DNA of 62,912 nt from contig DAHXNY010000004.1 in NCBI GenBank assembly GCA_027365175.1, positions 1 to 62,912 of the forward strand, given 5' to 3'. This document shows, one piece after another, positions 45,625-54,932 of this stretch (the stretch's first letter is position 1; each line of letters opens with the position of its first letter). A program made the position numbers and the translations under genes. This DNA is from Microcaldota archaeon. Its GTDB lineage: Archaea > Micrarchaeota > Micrarchaeia > Micrarchaeales > CABMGC01. The notes under the pieces were generated by a model, which made no database searches, had not been told where the DNA came from, and worked only from the letters and a program-made list of their open reading frames with translations.

Positions 45625-48432
45625 GTGAGCATGGAAGAGGATACGAGGGAGCTGAGCAGAAAGCTTAAATCGTCGTTCAGGATGTCGGACGGTTCTGAAA
45701 TATTCTACTACTCACTGCCAGCCATGAAAGAGGCAGGCATCGGAGACACCTCGGCGCTTCCCTATTCAATAAGGGTGGTGCTAGAATCATTAGCAAGGAA
45801 TTATGACGGAAAGGGGATCAAGCTTGAAGACGTAAAGGAGCTTGCAAACTGGGATCCAAAAAACACTTCAGAGCGTGACATACCATTCAAAGTTGCAAGA
45901 GTGCTCATGCAGGACTTCACAGGGGTTCCTGCGGTCGTAGACCTTGCGGCGATGCGCAAATACGTATCGGACATCAATCTATCCCCTGAACTGATACAGC
46001 CATTGATGCCTGTAGACCTGATAATAGACCACTCCGTACAGGTCGATGTTTTCAACTCCAGCGACGCTCTTGTAAAGAACCAGGAGATGGAGATGAAGAG
46101 AAACTGGGAAAGGTACAAGCTGCTGAAGTGGGCCAGCAACTCGATGGACAATTTCAGGGTCTTCCCGCCTTCATCAGGCATCTGCCATCAGGTCAATCTT
46201 GAATACATAGCGACATGCGTCAGCATCAAGAACATAGAAAAGAGCAAGTGGGCTTTTCCAGACACGCTTGTAGGCACAGACTCGCACACTACAATGATAA
46301 ACGGCCTTGGGGTGGTCGGCTTCGGCGTAGGAGGCATAGAGGCGGAAGCCGCGGTACTAGGCCAGCCGGTATCATTCATAACCCCGAAGGTCCTTGGGGT
46401 AAAGCTTGAAGGAAGGCTCGGAAGTGGAGTTACCGCGACAGACTTTGCCCTAACCCTTACGAAGATACTCAGGGAGCATGGCGTAGTCAATATGTTTGTA
46501 GAGTTCTATGGGCCTGGGCTCAGCTCATTATCACTGCCTGACCGTGCCACTCTCTCCAACATGTGCCCTGAATACGGTGCAACAATAGCGATATTCCCGC
46601 CTGACAACGAGACTCTCAGATACATGAAGAGCACAGGCAGGAGCGATTATCAGGCAGAGCTGGTAGAGAAGTACCTCAAAGCGCAGGAAATGTTCGATAT
46701 CGATTATTCAAAGGTGAGATACAGCGATGTGATGCATGTCGATCTTGGAAGCATAAAGCCCAGCGTCTCAGGCCCATCGCAGCCCAAGCAGGAGATGCCG
46801 CTGAGCGGCATAGCATCAAACTTCAATGATCTATTCCTCTCAGATAACGGCAAGCAGACCAATGGGCTCAGTACAAAGGATTATACCCGATGGTCGGGAG
46901 AGAGCGAGACTCCGGAAAACGGGCCCATAAAGAATGCACTAAAACATGGCAACCCGAAGAGCGTCCAGATAAGGTATGATGATTACAGCATTAATCTCTC
47001 AGATGGAGATGTGGTCATAGCTTCAATAACAAGCTGTACAAATACCAGCAATCCCTCAGTAATGGTCGGTGCAGGCCTGCTTGCGAAAAAAGCTCTTGAG
47101 AAAGGGCTCAGCGTAGACACAAGAAAGGTGAAGACGAGCTTCGGCCCGGGTTCAAGAGTGGTGATAGACTATCTGAAGAACCTGCGGCTCATAGAGCCGC
47201 TGCAGAAGCTAGGTTTTGGACTTGTCGGCTTCGGCTGCATTACCTGCATAGGCAACTCAGGCCCCCTGATAGAGAAGCAGAGCGAAGCGATAAATGGCAG
47301 CAATCTTGCAGTCGCATCGGTCCTCTCTGGAAACAGGAACTACGAGGCGCGTATACACCGTGATGTGAGGGCAAATTACCTGATGTCGCCTCCTCTAGTA
47401 GTGGCCTTTGCGATAGCCGGCACCGTACTTAAGGATCTGGAGAACGAGCCTCTTGCAAAGAATGACAAAGGCGAGGATATTTACCTTAAGGACATATGGC
47501 CTAGCCACGAAGAGATAAACCAGTTCATGGGCAATGCGGTTAGTCCTGAACTGTTCAAGAAAGAGTACGGTGCGGATCTGTTCAAGGTAAACAACTACTG
47601 GAACGCCATAGAAGGAGCAACCGGCATTGTCTACGGAATAGACGAGAACAGTACGTATATCAAGCTGCCCCTGTTCTTCGATAATTTCGACCCGATGTCA
47701 GAACCAAAGATAGCGCCTATAGAGAATGCGGCCGTACTTGCCGTCTTCGGCGATTCCCTATCGACAGATCACATCTCCCCGGCAGGCGCGATAGGGAAGG
47801 ACAGCCCGGCTGGCAGGTATCTGCAGGAAAAGGGGGTAGCATATGCTGACTTCAACACCTACGGATCAAGAAGGGGAAACCACGAAGTGATGATGCGTGG
47901 CACCTTTGCAAACAACAGGATAAAGAACCTGCTCCTCCCAGGTACCGAGGGAGGGATGACCATCCACTTCCCCGGCAAGGAAAGACTATCGATATACGAT
48001 GCTGCTATGGAATATGCCAAGGAAAAAAGGCCATTGGTGGTATTTGCAGGCAGCGAGTACGGCTCCGGAAGCTCAAGGGACTGGGCTGCAAAAGGCCCCA
48101 TGCTTCTCGGAGTAAAGGCTGTTGTTGCAAAGAGCTTTGAGAGGATACACAGGAGCAATCTTGTCGGAATGGGCATACTCCCTCTGCAGTTTAAAAACGG
48201 AGAGGATGCGGACTCGTTGCAGATAGACTTCTCAAAACCTGTCTCTATACAAACAAGCGGAGAGATAAAGCCAAGAGAAGAAATTAAGATGTCATACACC
48301 GGTGCATCCGGAGAAGAACGCGTGACAACACTGCTTATAAGGATAGACACCGACATGGAACTGGAGTATTACAAAGCTGGCGGCATACTGAATTATGTGC
48401 TAAAGGAGATAGTCTCCAAGAACAGAAGTTGA
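45625..48432 (+). CDS. acnA: Aconitate hydratase (AcnA type)
   Basis: The 935-residue enzyme isomerises citrate to isocitrate. The 4Fe-4S ligands lie in SITSCTNTSNPSVM and GFGCITCIGNSG. Substrate-binding segments include GTDSHTTMINGLG and the C-terminal swivel domain GSEYGSGSSRDWAAKG. It is the long bacterial/eukaryotic AcnA (IRP1-like) type. GTG at 45625 and ATG at 45631 are both possible starts. It heads the TCA cluster and is followed, 4 bp after its stop, by the malate oxidoreductase-like gene. Confidence 0.95.
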   Translation: MSMEEDTRELSRKLKSSFRMSDGSEIFYYSLPAMKEAGIGDTSALPYSIRVVLESLARNYDGKGIKLEDVKELANWDPKNTSERDIPFKVARVLMQDFTGVPAVVDLAAMRKYVSDINLSPELIQPLMPVDLIIDHSVQVDVFNSSDALVKNQEMEMKRNWERYKLLKWASNSMDNFRVFPPSSGICHQVNLEYIATCVSIKNIEKSKWAFPDTLVGTDSHTTMINGLGVVGFGVGGIEAEAAVLGQPVSFITPKVLGVKLEGRLGSGVTATDFALTLTKILREHGVVNMFVEFYGPGLSSLSLPDRATLSNMCPEYGATIAIFPPDNETLRYMKSTGRSDYQAELVEKYLKAQEMFDIDYSKVRYSDVMHVDLGSIKPSVSGPSQPKQEMPLSGIASNFNDLFLSDNGKQTNGLSTKDYTRWSGESETPENGPIKNALKHGNPKSVQIRYDDYSINLSDGDVVIASITSCTNTSNPSVMVGAGLLAKKALEKGLSVDTRKVKTSFGPGSRVVIDYLKNLRLIEPLQKLGFGLVGFGCITCIGNSGPLIEKQSEAINGSNLAVASVLSGNRNYEARIHRDVRANYLMSPPLVVAFAIAGTVLKDLENEPLAKNDKGEDIYLKDIWPSHEEINQFMGNAVSPELFKKEYGADLFKVNNYWNAIEGATGIVYGIDENSTYIKLPLFFDNFDPMSEPKIAPIENAAVLAVFGDSLSTDHISPAGAIGKDSPAGRYLQEKGVAYADFNTYGSRRGNHEVMMRGTFANNRIKNLLLPGTEGGMTIHFPGKERLSIYDAAMEYAKEKRPLVVFAGSEYGSGSSRDWAAKGPMLLGVKAVVAKSFERIHRSNLVGMGILPLQFKNGEDADSLQIDFSKPVSIQTSGEIKPREEIKMSYTGASGEERVTTLLIRIDTDMELEYYKAGGILNYVLKEIVSKNRS

Positions 48433-48436
48433 TGGG

Positions 48437-49807
48437 ATGCAAGACTCTTACGATGTAATAATAGTCGGAGGCGGCATAACAGGCGCATCTCTCTTATACA
48501 TGCTCAGCAGATACGCCGATGCAAAAAGGATACTGCTGCTTGAGAAGTTCGATTCGTTCGCAGCGCTTAATTCTAATTCAATCAATAATGCGCAGACCCT
48601 GCACTTTGGCGATATAGAGACCAACTACTCCTTAGAGAAATCAAGGGAAACGAAAGAGGAAGCCGAGATAGTATTGAAGTACCTCAGCATGCTTCCAAGA
48701 AAGGAATATGACTCAATAACAAAGAAATGCGGAAAGATGGTCCTTGGTGTAGGGGAGGAAGAGATTCGGAAACTAGACAAGATATATGATTCTGGGCTCA
48801 AGCATATCTTTCCCGGTTTAAGGAAGATAGGGCCTAACGAGATAGCAAAGCTCGAACCGAATGTCATGAAGAAGAGAGCGATGGACGAGAAGGTGCAGGC
48901 GCTGAAGTCTGACAATGGCCAGATGATGAACTTCAGGAATCTCACTTACTCATTCGTCAAAAGGGCAAAGCTTGCAAGCAAAGGAAGAGTATCAATCAAA
49001 CTGAATACCAAGGTGACTTCCATAGAAGGAAGCCAGGGCGAATTCCGGATACTTGCAAACGGAAAGAAATACCATTCAAAATTTGTGGTATTCTGCTCAG
49101 GAAGCTACAGCCTCTACTTTGCAAAGATGATGGGTTATGAAAAGAACCTTTCCATACTCTGCGTGGGGGGCAATTTCTATACTGCTCCGAAGGTGCTCAA
49201 CGGAAAGGTGTACAGGGTGCAGATGGGCGGAATTCCGTTTGCAGCGGTTCATGGGGATCCGGATATAACCAATCCACATATAACTAGGTTTGGACCAACA
49301 GTGACGATTTACCCTGAATTGGAGAAAGGCAACTCATCTACCTTCTCAGACTACATGAAAACCTTTGATTTCGACCTCGCTACCGCATCAAGCCTGTTCA
49401 ACATACTCCTGAACAAGGATATAAGGAGGATATTATGGAACAACATGTTCTATGACCTGCCCGGGATAGGCACCGGCATCTTCCTCAAGAACGAGGTCTC
49501 AAAGATAGTGCCTTCATTGACTGTAAAGGACGTAAGGCTTGCGCCTCAAATGGGAGGCATAAGGCCCCAGATAATAGATGAAAACAAAAAAGCGCTTGTG
49601 CTGGGAGAATCAAAGATAAAGGAGCAGGGAATAATCTTCAACATAACTCCGTCTCCAGGCGCAACCTCCTGCCTTGCCAGCGCTATAGAAGACACATCCT
49701 ATATATGCGACCAGATGGGACTGAACCTTGACATAAAAGCCATAGAGCGCAATCTTGTGAACAAAGACACCATGCCGATAACAATGAGGAAGCTCAAAAA
49801 CTGGTGA
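48437..49807 (+). CDS. FAD-dependent dehydrogenase, malate:quinone oxidoreductase-like
   Basis: The 456-residue flavoprotein begins with an FAD-binding Rossmann motif (DVIIVGGGITGASLLYM). It then has the block NSNSINNAQTLHFGDIETNYS, which parallels the NNAGTGH region of malate:quinone oxidoreductase (Mqo). FVVFCSGSYSLYFA and PQMGGIRPQ belong to the second FAD region. Mqo oxidises malate to oxaloacetate and passes electrons to quinone at the membrane surface. Position between aconitase and citrate synthase supports this role. L-2-hydroxyglutarate dehydrogenase is the main alternative. It is the second gene of the aconitase unit. Confidence 0.72.
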   Translation: MQDSYDVIIVGGGITGASLLYMLSRYADAKRILLLEKFDSFAALNSNSINNAQTLHFGDIETNYSLEKSRETKEEAEIVLKYLSMLPRKEYDSITKKCGKMVLGVGEEEIRKLDKIYDSGLKHIFPGLRKIGPNEIAKLEPNVMKKRAMDEKVQALKSDNGQMMNFRNLTYSFVKRAKLASKGRVSIKLNTKVTSIEGSQGEFRILANGKKYHSKFVVFCSGSYSLYFAKMMGYEKNLSILCVGGNFYTAPKVLNGKVYRVQMGGIPFAAVHGDPDITNPHITRFGPTVTIYPELEKGNSSTFSDYMKTFDFDLATASSLFNILLNKDIRRILWNNMFYDLPGIGTGIFLKNEVSKIVPSLTVKDVRLAPQMGGIRPQIIDENKKALVLGESKIKEQGIIFNITPSPGATSCLASAIEDTSYICDQMGLNLDIKAIERNLVNKDTMPITMRKLKNW

Positions 49808-49811
49808 TTTA

Positions 49812-50864
49812 GTAAGATACCATCTTCAATGCATGAAGTGCAGGGAGAAATACGAAAGCAGCTTTCCATCCCAGATATGTGGCAATTGCGACTCTCTACT
49901 TAATGTAGTGTATGATGAAAAGAAAAAGTTCAGCTACACCAGGGAAAACTCATTCTGGTCCTACGAAGCATTCATGCCAGACTGCAATTACAAGCGCCTT
50001 GAAGCCGGAAGCACCAATGTGGTAATAGCCGATGAATACGGCCTGTATTTCAAGGTTGAGACTACAAATCCAACAAAATCTTTTAAGGACAGGGGCTCGG
50101 TGATAGAGCTGAACAAGGCATCTGAGTACGGATACACTGAGGTCGCATGCGCATCGACGGGCAACATGGCGTATTCTATAGCACACTATTCCAGAATATT
50201 GGGAATAAAGGTAAAGGTATTCATAAGCAAACATGCGAACAGGGACAAGATAAAGCTGATAAAGGGAACGCATGATGCGGACATAACCGAGATAGATGGG
50301 GACTTTACCGACGCTCAGCATGAAGCCATAAAATACTCGAAGAAAAACAATGCATTTCTTACAGGGGACTACTGCTACAGGAAAGAGGGGCAGAAGACCG
50401 CGATATTCGAGGCGATGCACGACCTCAGGTCTGTCGACACAATAATCCTGCCTGTTGGGAATGCTACTCTGCTTGCAGGGGCACTTGAAGCGGTAAAGTA
50501 CATGAAGCGGAACAACACGATCAAGCAGATCCCCAAGGTGATAGGCGTGGAAGCAGAAGGTGCAAGGCCGCTATATGCTGCATTCAAATCGGGCATGCCG
50601 ATAATCAGGGAGAAGCCGGATACTGCTGCAGATGCGATAGCTGTAGGCTTCCCGACCTTCGGCGAAGAGAGCATCAGACTGCTCAGGGAGCTTGACGGGG
50701 ACATGATTACGGTGAGCGACAGGGAGATGCAGGAAGAGGCAGCTAAGCTAAAGGAGATGTACAATATAGATGCTGAGCTAGGAGGGGCCGCAAGCGTTGC
50801 AGCCTACAGGAAGCTGAACCCTGAAGGCAAGACAATTGCATTGGTAAGCGGGGGAAAAGTCTGA
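49812..50864 (+). CDS. thrC: Threonine synthase (probable GTA start)
   Basis: The 350-residue PLP enzyme converts phosphohomoserine to threonine. The PLP lysine lies in NPTKSFKDRGS (about 82-92). The phosphate-binding loop is ASTGNMAYS and SGGK closes the chain. The first ATG (49833) would lose one Cys of an N-terminal zinc ribbon, CMKC...CGNC. Using GTA at 49812, exactly 5 nt after GGTG (49803-49806), restores RYHLQCMKC. The GGTG overlaps the stop of the preceding gene. It ends exactly where the convergent citrate synthase gene ends. Confidence 0.88.
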   Translation, partial: VRYHLQCMKCREKYESSFPSQICGNCDSLLNVVYDEKKKFSYTRENSFWSYEAFMPDCNYKRLEAGSTNVVIADEYGLYFKVETTNPTKSFKDRGSVIELNKASEYGYTEVACASTGNMAYSIAHYSRILGIKVKVFISKHANRDKIKLIKGTHDADITEIDGDFTDAQHEAIKYSKKNNAFLTGDYCYRKEGQKTAIFEAMHDLRSVDTIILPVGNATLLAGALEAVKYMKRNNTIKQIPKVIGVEAEGARPLYAAFKSGMPIIREKPDTAADAIAVGFPTFGEESIRLLRELDGDMITVSDREMQEEAAKLKEMYNIDAELGGAASVAAYRKLNPEGKTIALVSGGKV

Positions 50865-52013
50865 CTATCTCCTTTCTATCGGGACGTACTGCCTGTCGAG
50901 TTCTCCATTGTAATACTCAAGGGGCCTCACAAGCCTGTTGCTCTTCCAGTACTGCATTATGTGAGCACACCATCCGGGAACCCTGCTCGCTGCGAAAATA
51001 GGAGTGAAAAGATAGTCGGGTATGCCAAGGTCGGTGTATACTGGCCCCGAGAAGAAGTCAACATTCGGCCATATCCCATGGCTCACCCCTAATTTATCTA
51101 TCATGAGCTTCTCAGCGGCAAGCGCTATATTCGTAAGGTTCTTTACCTCTTCATCGGCGCTTCCCCTAAGCTCCTCAAGCCTTTTCTTTATTATTCTCGC
51201 TCTTGGGTCATACGTCTTGTATACGCGGTGCCCGAAGCCCATTATCTTCTTCTTTCCTGCAAGAGCGTCGTTTATGTAAGCCTCTGTATTATCCGGCCTG
51301 CCTATCGCGTGCATCATGTGCAGCGCAGCCTCATCCGCTCCTCCATGCAGCGGGCCCTTCAGGGTGCCTATCGCCGATGTAATCGACGAGTGCAGATCAG
51401 AAAGAGTAGAGGCGGTGACTATTCCAGAGAAGGTAGATGCATTCGAGCTGTGCTCCGCGTGCAGCAGGAACATAAGGTCAAGAACCTTAACATCTTCAGC
51501 ATCTGGCTTTTTCCCATTCAGCATATACAGTAAGTTCTCAACATGGCCCAAGGAGCTGTCAGGCTTCACATACCCCCACCCTTCCCTAAAGCTCCCTATC
51601 GCAGCAGTTATGGAAGCCACCTTTGATATAAAACGTATGCTCTTTCTCATGTTTGCCTCTTCTTGATTGTCATTTGCATCCTTGTCATAAAGCGAAAGCA
51701 TGGAGACAGCGCTTCTCAGCAGGTCCATGGCATTAGCTCTCTCCGCAGAGGCCTCTATCGCAGAGACTATCTCAGCAGGAAGCTCTCTCTCAGCAGCAAG
51801 GTTCTTCCTAAAAGCTTGGAGCTCTGCCCCTTCAGGCAGCCTTCCGTTTAGAAGCAGGAAGCATGTCTCTTCAAAGTTTGAATTTTCAGCAAGCGTCTCT
51901 ATGGAATAGCCGCAATAATACAGCCTTCCGTTTATCCCGTCTACCTTGCATATGCCTGATTCTGTAAAATAGACTCCCTCCAGCCCGAGCTTTATTTCAG
52001 GTTTATTCTCCAT
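50865..52013 (-). CDS. gltA: Citrate synthase
   Basis: The 382-residue enzyme condenses acetyl-CoA with oxaloacetate. Catalytic residues appear in HSSNASTFSG (first His), GFGHRVYKTYDPRAR (second His and Arg) and DFFSGPVY (Asp). GPLHGGADEAALHMM lies between. The length matches archaeal and Gram-positive types (type II of about 380). The ATG at 52013 follows GGATTGGA. It lies 71 bp after the isocitrate dehydrogenase gene on the same strand, so the two may be co-transcribed. Confidence 0.95.
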   Translation of the reverse strand: MENKPEIKLGLEGVYFTESGICKVDGINGRLYYCGYSIETLAENSNFEETCFLLLNGRLPEGAELQAFRKNLAAERELPAEIVSAIEASAERANAMDLLRSAVSMLSLYDKDANDNQEEANMRKSIRFISKVASITAAIGSFREGWGYVKPDSSLGHVENLLYMLNGKKPDAEDVKVLDLMFLLHAEHSSNASTFSGIVTASTLSDLHSSITSAIGTLKGPLHGGADEAALHMMHAIGRPDNTEAYINDALAGKKKIMGFGHRVYKTYDPRARIIKKRLEELRGSADEEVKNLTNIALAAEKLMIDKLGVSHGIWPNVDFFSGPVYTDLGIPDYLFTPIFAASRVPGWCAHIMQYWKSNRLVRPLEYYNGELDRQYVPIERR

Positions 52014-52084
52014 TCCAATCCAAGAAATCTATTCTTGCCAATTAATATAAGACTTGTCAGGGAAAGTACAAAAGCAGGTAAACG

Positions 52085-53251
52085 TCACCCCTCCTTTATC
52101 CTAGCTATGATGCTGTCTGAGAACTCCTTTGTTCCCACAGGTTCTGCCCCCATGAACCTTGCAATATCCTTTGTAGCTATCCTGTCTTCAAGAGTTGCAG
52201 ATACCGCCTTCTTTATCGATGCCGCTGCACCATACATCCCTATGTGCTCAAGCATAAGCGTGCATGCACTCAGCATTCCCATCGGATTTGCCACATCCAT
52301 GCCTGCATACTTCGGAACGGTTCCATGTACTGCCTCGAACAGCGCATAGTCATCCCCTATGTTTGCCCCTCCCAGGACTCCTATGTTTCCTATGAGCGCC
52401 CCTGCAGCGTCTGAGACATAATCCCCATTCAGGTTCGGAGCAAGTATGATGTCATATTCATCAGGCCTTGTTATTATCTGCTGGAACATATTATCCGCTA
52501 TCCTGTCATTCAGCAGTATCCTTCCATCCCTTGAAGCTCCGTTTGCAACCTCCTGCTCAGTTACAATCCTCTCTCTAAACTCTTTCTCAGCTGTCTCATA
52601 AGCCCACTCCCTGAAAGCCCCTTCCGTATACTTCATTATGTTGCCCTTGTGCATGATTGTTATGCTCTTCCTTCCATGGCTTATCGCATAATTGAGCGCC
52701 ATCCTTGTAACCCTCTGGGTCTTCGCCTTCCCAATCACCTTTATCCCTATCCCTGCATCGCTCTCTATATCGGTGCCAAGCTCAGAATTCAGGAAGTTTC
52801 TTACCTTTCCTGCTTCAGCAGAGTCATACTTCCACTCTATTCCGCGGTAAAGATCATCGGTATTCTCCCTGAATACCACCATGTCTATCCCTTCCGGCTT
52901 CTTGAGCGGACTAACTATCCCTGGGAAGTATTTTACAGGGCGTATATTCGCATAAAGATCAAAGGCGAGCCTTAGCCTTACATTTATCGATGTGAAGCCC
53001 TTGCCGACAGGAGTCTCTATAGGCCCCTTTATCGCAACCCTGCATCTCTTTATTATCTCCAGAGTCTGGTCGGGAAGCCTGTTCCCAAATCTCTCCTCCG
53101 CATCAGAGCCTGCGTATGCCTCCACCCACTTTATACTTCCTGCGCCTGCCTTCCCGACCGCAGCATCTACTACTCTCTTTGAATTATCAACAATCTCGGG
53201 GCCTATCCCATCTCCCCTCATGAACGCTATCTCCTTTTCAGTTCCAGCCAC
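52085..53251 (-). CDS. icd: Isocitrate dehydrogenase (NADP-type)
   Basis: The 388-residue enzyme oxidises isocitrate to 2-oxoglutarate. It has MRGDGIGPEIV at the start, the substrate-binding RLAFDLYANIRPVK, the metal-binding NLNGDYVSDAAGALIG and the coenzyme loop HGTVPKYAGMDVANPMG. The Lys and Tyr neighbours suggest NADP, which is not certain. Start is GTG at 53251, with GGTT 5 nt before it. Its product feeds the 2-oxoacid:ferredoxin oxidoreductase encoded at 5752-8518. Confidence 0.95.
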   Translation of the reverse strand: MAGTEKEIAFMRGDGIGPEIVDNSKRVVDAAVGKAGAGSIKWVEAYAGSDAEERFGNRLPDQTLEIIKRCRVAIKGPIETPVGKGFTSINVRLRLAFDLYANIRPVKYFPGIVSPLKKPEGIDMVVFRENTDDLYRGIEWKYDSAEAGKVRNFLNSELGTDIESDAGIGIKVIGKAKTQRVTRMALNYAISHGRKSITIMHKGNIMKYTEGAFREWAYETAEKEFRERIVTEQEVANGASRDGRILLNDRIADNMFQQIITRPDEYDIILAPNLNGDYVSDAAGALIGNIGVLGGANIGDDYALFEAVHGTVPKYAGMDVANPMGMLSACTLMLEHIGMYGAAASIKKAVSATLEDRIATKDIARFMGAEPVGTKEFSDSIIARIKEG

Positions 53252-53402
53252 TATAAAACCAAAGAACTTTCAAAGAGAAAATACTTATTATGTACGCATT
53301 TAACAATGTGAGCGGGAGATCCCACACTCTTTAGAGGTGGACGATATCACAAGGTGCCTGCGTATTCGCAGTAAGGATCTGCATAGTCTGCGTATCTCGG
53401 CC

Positions 53403-53567
53403 TTACTGCTCAAACAGGCTCTCAAACTCCCGCAGCTTCTCCTTCGCATTCTTGAAGTAAGCTTCAAACTTTATGTCATTGCTCCTCCAGCACTGCTCAG
53501 CAAGACGTATATTCTCGTTTATCTCCTCAAACATCTTCTCTGCAATATATTTCGACGCATCTGTCAT
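53403..53567 (-). CDS. Small helical protein, 54 residues
   Basis: On the minus strand an ATG at 53567, preceded by GGTG at exactly 5 nt, opens a 54-residue frame. The product is charged and predicted to be almost all helical (SKYIAEKMFEEINENIRLAEQ, split by Trp, then FKNAKEKLREFESLF). No family is recognised. The strong Shine-Dalgarno placement and the absence of better coding on the other strand support it. It follows no obvious operon; icd lies downstream, 150 bp away on the same strand. Confidence 0.6.
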   Translation of the reverse strand: MTDASKYIAEKMFEEINENIRLAEQCWRSNDIKFEAYFKNAKEKLREFESLFEQ

Positions 53568-53786
53568 TCACACACCTCAGTAAACACGAAACGGCAATGA
53601 CTGCGCATACCTTACGATAATGCCCAAATAAAATGCCTAAATAAACTCTGTCAAAGGCTATTCCAATTGCGTAGCAGCTTTAAAAATACGTCTGTGCGCT
53701 TATTTTACCACAATAAAAAAATAAACGCTGGGTGCGTGAGCAACACCAAAGGTAAAGCTCCTGTACGATTACAAAAGATCCGCGAA

Positions 53787-54158
53787 TCAGAAAAGTTCCA
53801 AATTAGGGATATTTGAAAAATGCTTTTTGTTGTTGGTATAAAGTTTGGCATTGTGATTTATGGCAATGGCAGCAATTATCGCATCCACTCTATCTATTTT
53901 CCTGCCTTTTATCTCTGTTTTCCATTCCAACTCTGCTGCTAACCTGGCATCTTCTTTATTGTAGTCTATGGTAGGAAGTTGAAGCATGTACGTAGTCTGC
54001 TTGGCATACTTTAACAGCCCATATAACACCTCTTGGATATTTATCGTAGTAGTATAAAAATTGTCACCGCTTTCCTCTATTTTCTTAAGCAATGCTTCGC
54101 CTGACATAGACTTTTTGTCGTATATCTCTATCAGAATGTCAGAATCAAGAATTATCAA
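53787..54158 (-). CDS. vapC: VapC toxin, PIN-domain ribonuclease
   Basis: The 123-residue protein has a PIN domain with the acidic triad: LDSDILIEIYD near the start, NIQEVLYGL with the Glu, and RVDAIIAAIA with the late Asp. VapC toxins cut tRNA or rRNA and stop growth when free of antitoxin. It starts at TTG inside the end of the antitoxin gene (4-bp overlap), so translation is coupled. Codons are more A/T-rich than the housekeeping genes, hinting at transfer. Confidence 0.88.
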   Translation of the reverse strand: MIILDSDILIEIYDKKSMSGEALLKKIEESGDNFYTTTINIQEVLYGLLKYAKQTTYMLQLPTIDYNKEDARLAAELEWKTEIKGRKIDRVDAIIAAIAINHNAKLYTNNKKHFSNIPNLELF

Positions 54159-54373
54159 TACCTCATCTCAGATCTCTTCGAACGCATTTCAGATAGCATC
54201 TTCCCTTTATCCTTAAATTCAACACTACCACGCATCTTTTGCAGAATCTCTATTGGCGTAGCTGACTTCATCAGCCTCTCAAAAAGCTCGCTGAAGCTTT
54301 CGTCATCCTTCTTTACCTTGACAAGATCCATATATACCTCTGTCCTGATTGTTATTGTCTTCGACATAAGCAT
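54155..54373 (-). CDS. vapB: VapB-type antitoxin (DUF217 family)
   Basis: The 72-residue protein has an N-terminal beta strand (SKTITIRTEVYMDL), a helix with KKDDESFSELFERLM and an Arg/Lys-rich tail. This is the archaeal VapB/DUF217 type. It binds its toxin through the C-terminal tail and the operator through the N-terminal part. ATG at 54373 or 54367 can serve. A 16-bp perfect palindrome lies 10 bp upstream of the start. Confidence 0.85.
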   Translation of the reverse strand: MLMSKTITIRTEVYMDLVKVKKDDESFSELFERLMKSATPIEILQKMRGSVEFKDKGKMLSEMRSKRSEMRY

Positions 54374-54382
54374 CTACTAAAC

Positions 54383-54398
54383 ATATGTTTAAACATAT
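54383..54398. promoter_or_regulatory. Palindromic operator of the first VapBC module
   Basis: ATATGTTTAAACATAT is a perfect 16-bp palindrome just upstream of the antitoxin start and next to a TTTAAATATATG-like TATA element. It is the expected binding site for the VapB-VapC complex that represses its own operon. Confidence 0.7.
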
Positions 54399-54503
54399 AT
54401 TTAAATCTTCCCGATTCAACTAGAATTCGCTAAAAATAAAAAGAACGCAGGATATGGGAACAGACTAAAAGTTGAGCTCTTTACTTGTGTGTGTCTGTGT
54501 AAT

Positions 54504-54932
54504 CTACTGTCTAAATGGATTTGTCACTTTTATTCCTGGTATTCTGCCGAAATCCTTCTCGTCTTCAGTGAGTATCTCAGTTATAAAATTTTCCTTCATC
54601 GTTTCTGCTATGAGCATATCCAAAAGTGGCGTCTTGGTTCTATAAGAGTTGTCTAGTGCCCTGTTTAGAGTATCCGAAGTGTAGTTTATCCTGTACCAGT
54701 GTTTGGATGTTGTCAAAGATTTCATTATTTCATTTGTTTTGCCTATGGGCATTTCAAATTTCCTAGTAAGCGTGTTGTATGTCTCTACCAAGACCTGATT
54801 TGATATCACTCCAGGTATCTCGTTTTTATACACTTTTTCTATAAGGTGCTCGCATGTCTTTCTCTTAGATGGCTCTGAAGAATCAAACGCATAGCATATG
54901 ATATTCGTGTCAAAGAATATTTTATCTTTCAT
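54504..54932 (-). CDS. vapC: VapC-type toxin, PIN-domain ribonuclease (second module)
   Basis: The 142-residue PIN protein has FFDTNIICYAFD at the start (first Asp), QVLVETYNTL with the Glu and DMLIAETMKENF with the later Asp. It belongs to a different PIN subfamily from the neighbouring toxin. It overlaps the upstream antitoxin gene by 11 bp. Both modules point the same way and lie about 130 bp apart, which suggests two separate acquisitions into one site. Confidence 0.88.
   Translation of the reverse strand: MKDKIFFDTNIICYAFDSSEPSKRKTCEHLIEKVYKNEIPGVISNQVLVETYNTLTRKFEMPIGKTNEIMKSLTTSKHWYRINYTSDTLNRALDNSYRTKTPLLDMLIAETMKENFITEILTEDEKDFGRIPGIKVTNPFRQ

Noticed and set aside
53252-53402. Structured RNA near repeated CTGCGTAT/CTGCGTATC motifs
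   Set aside because: The repeats are short and I could not draw a convincing fold or find C/D or H/ACA boxes.
53337-53600. Plus-strand frame of 87 codons
   Set aside because: It is the mirror of the 54-residue minus-strand gene, which has a correctly spaced GGTG.
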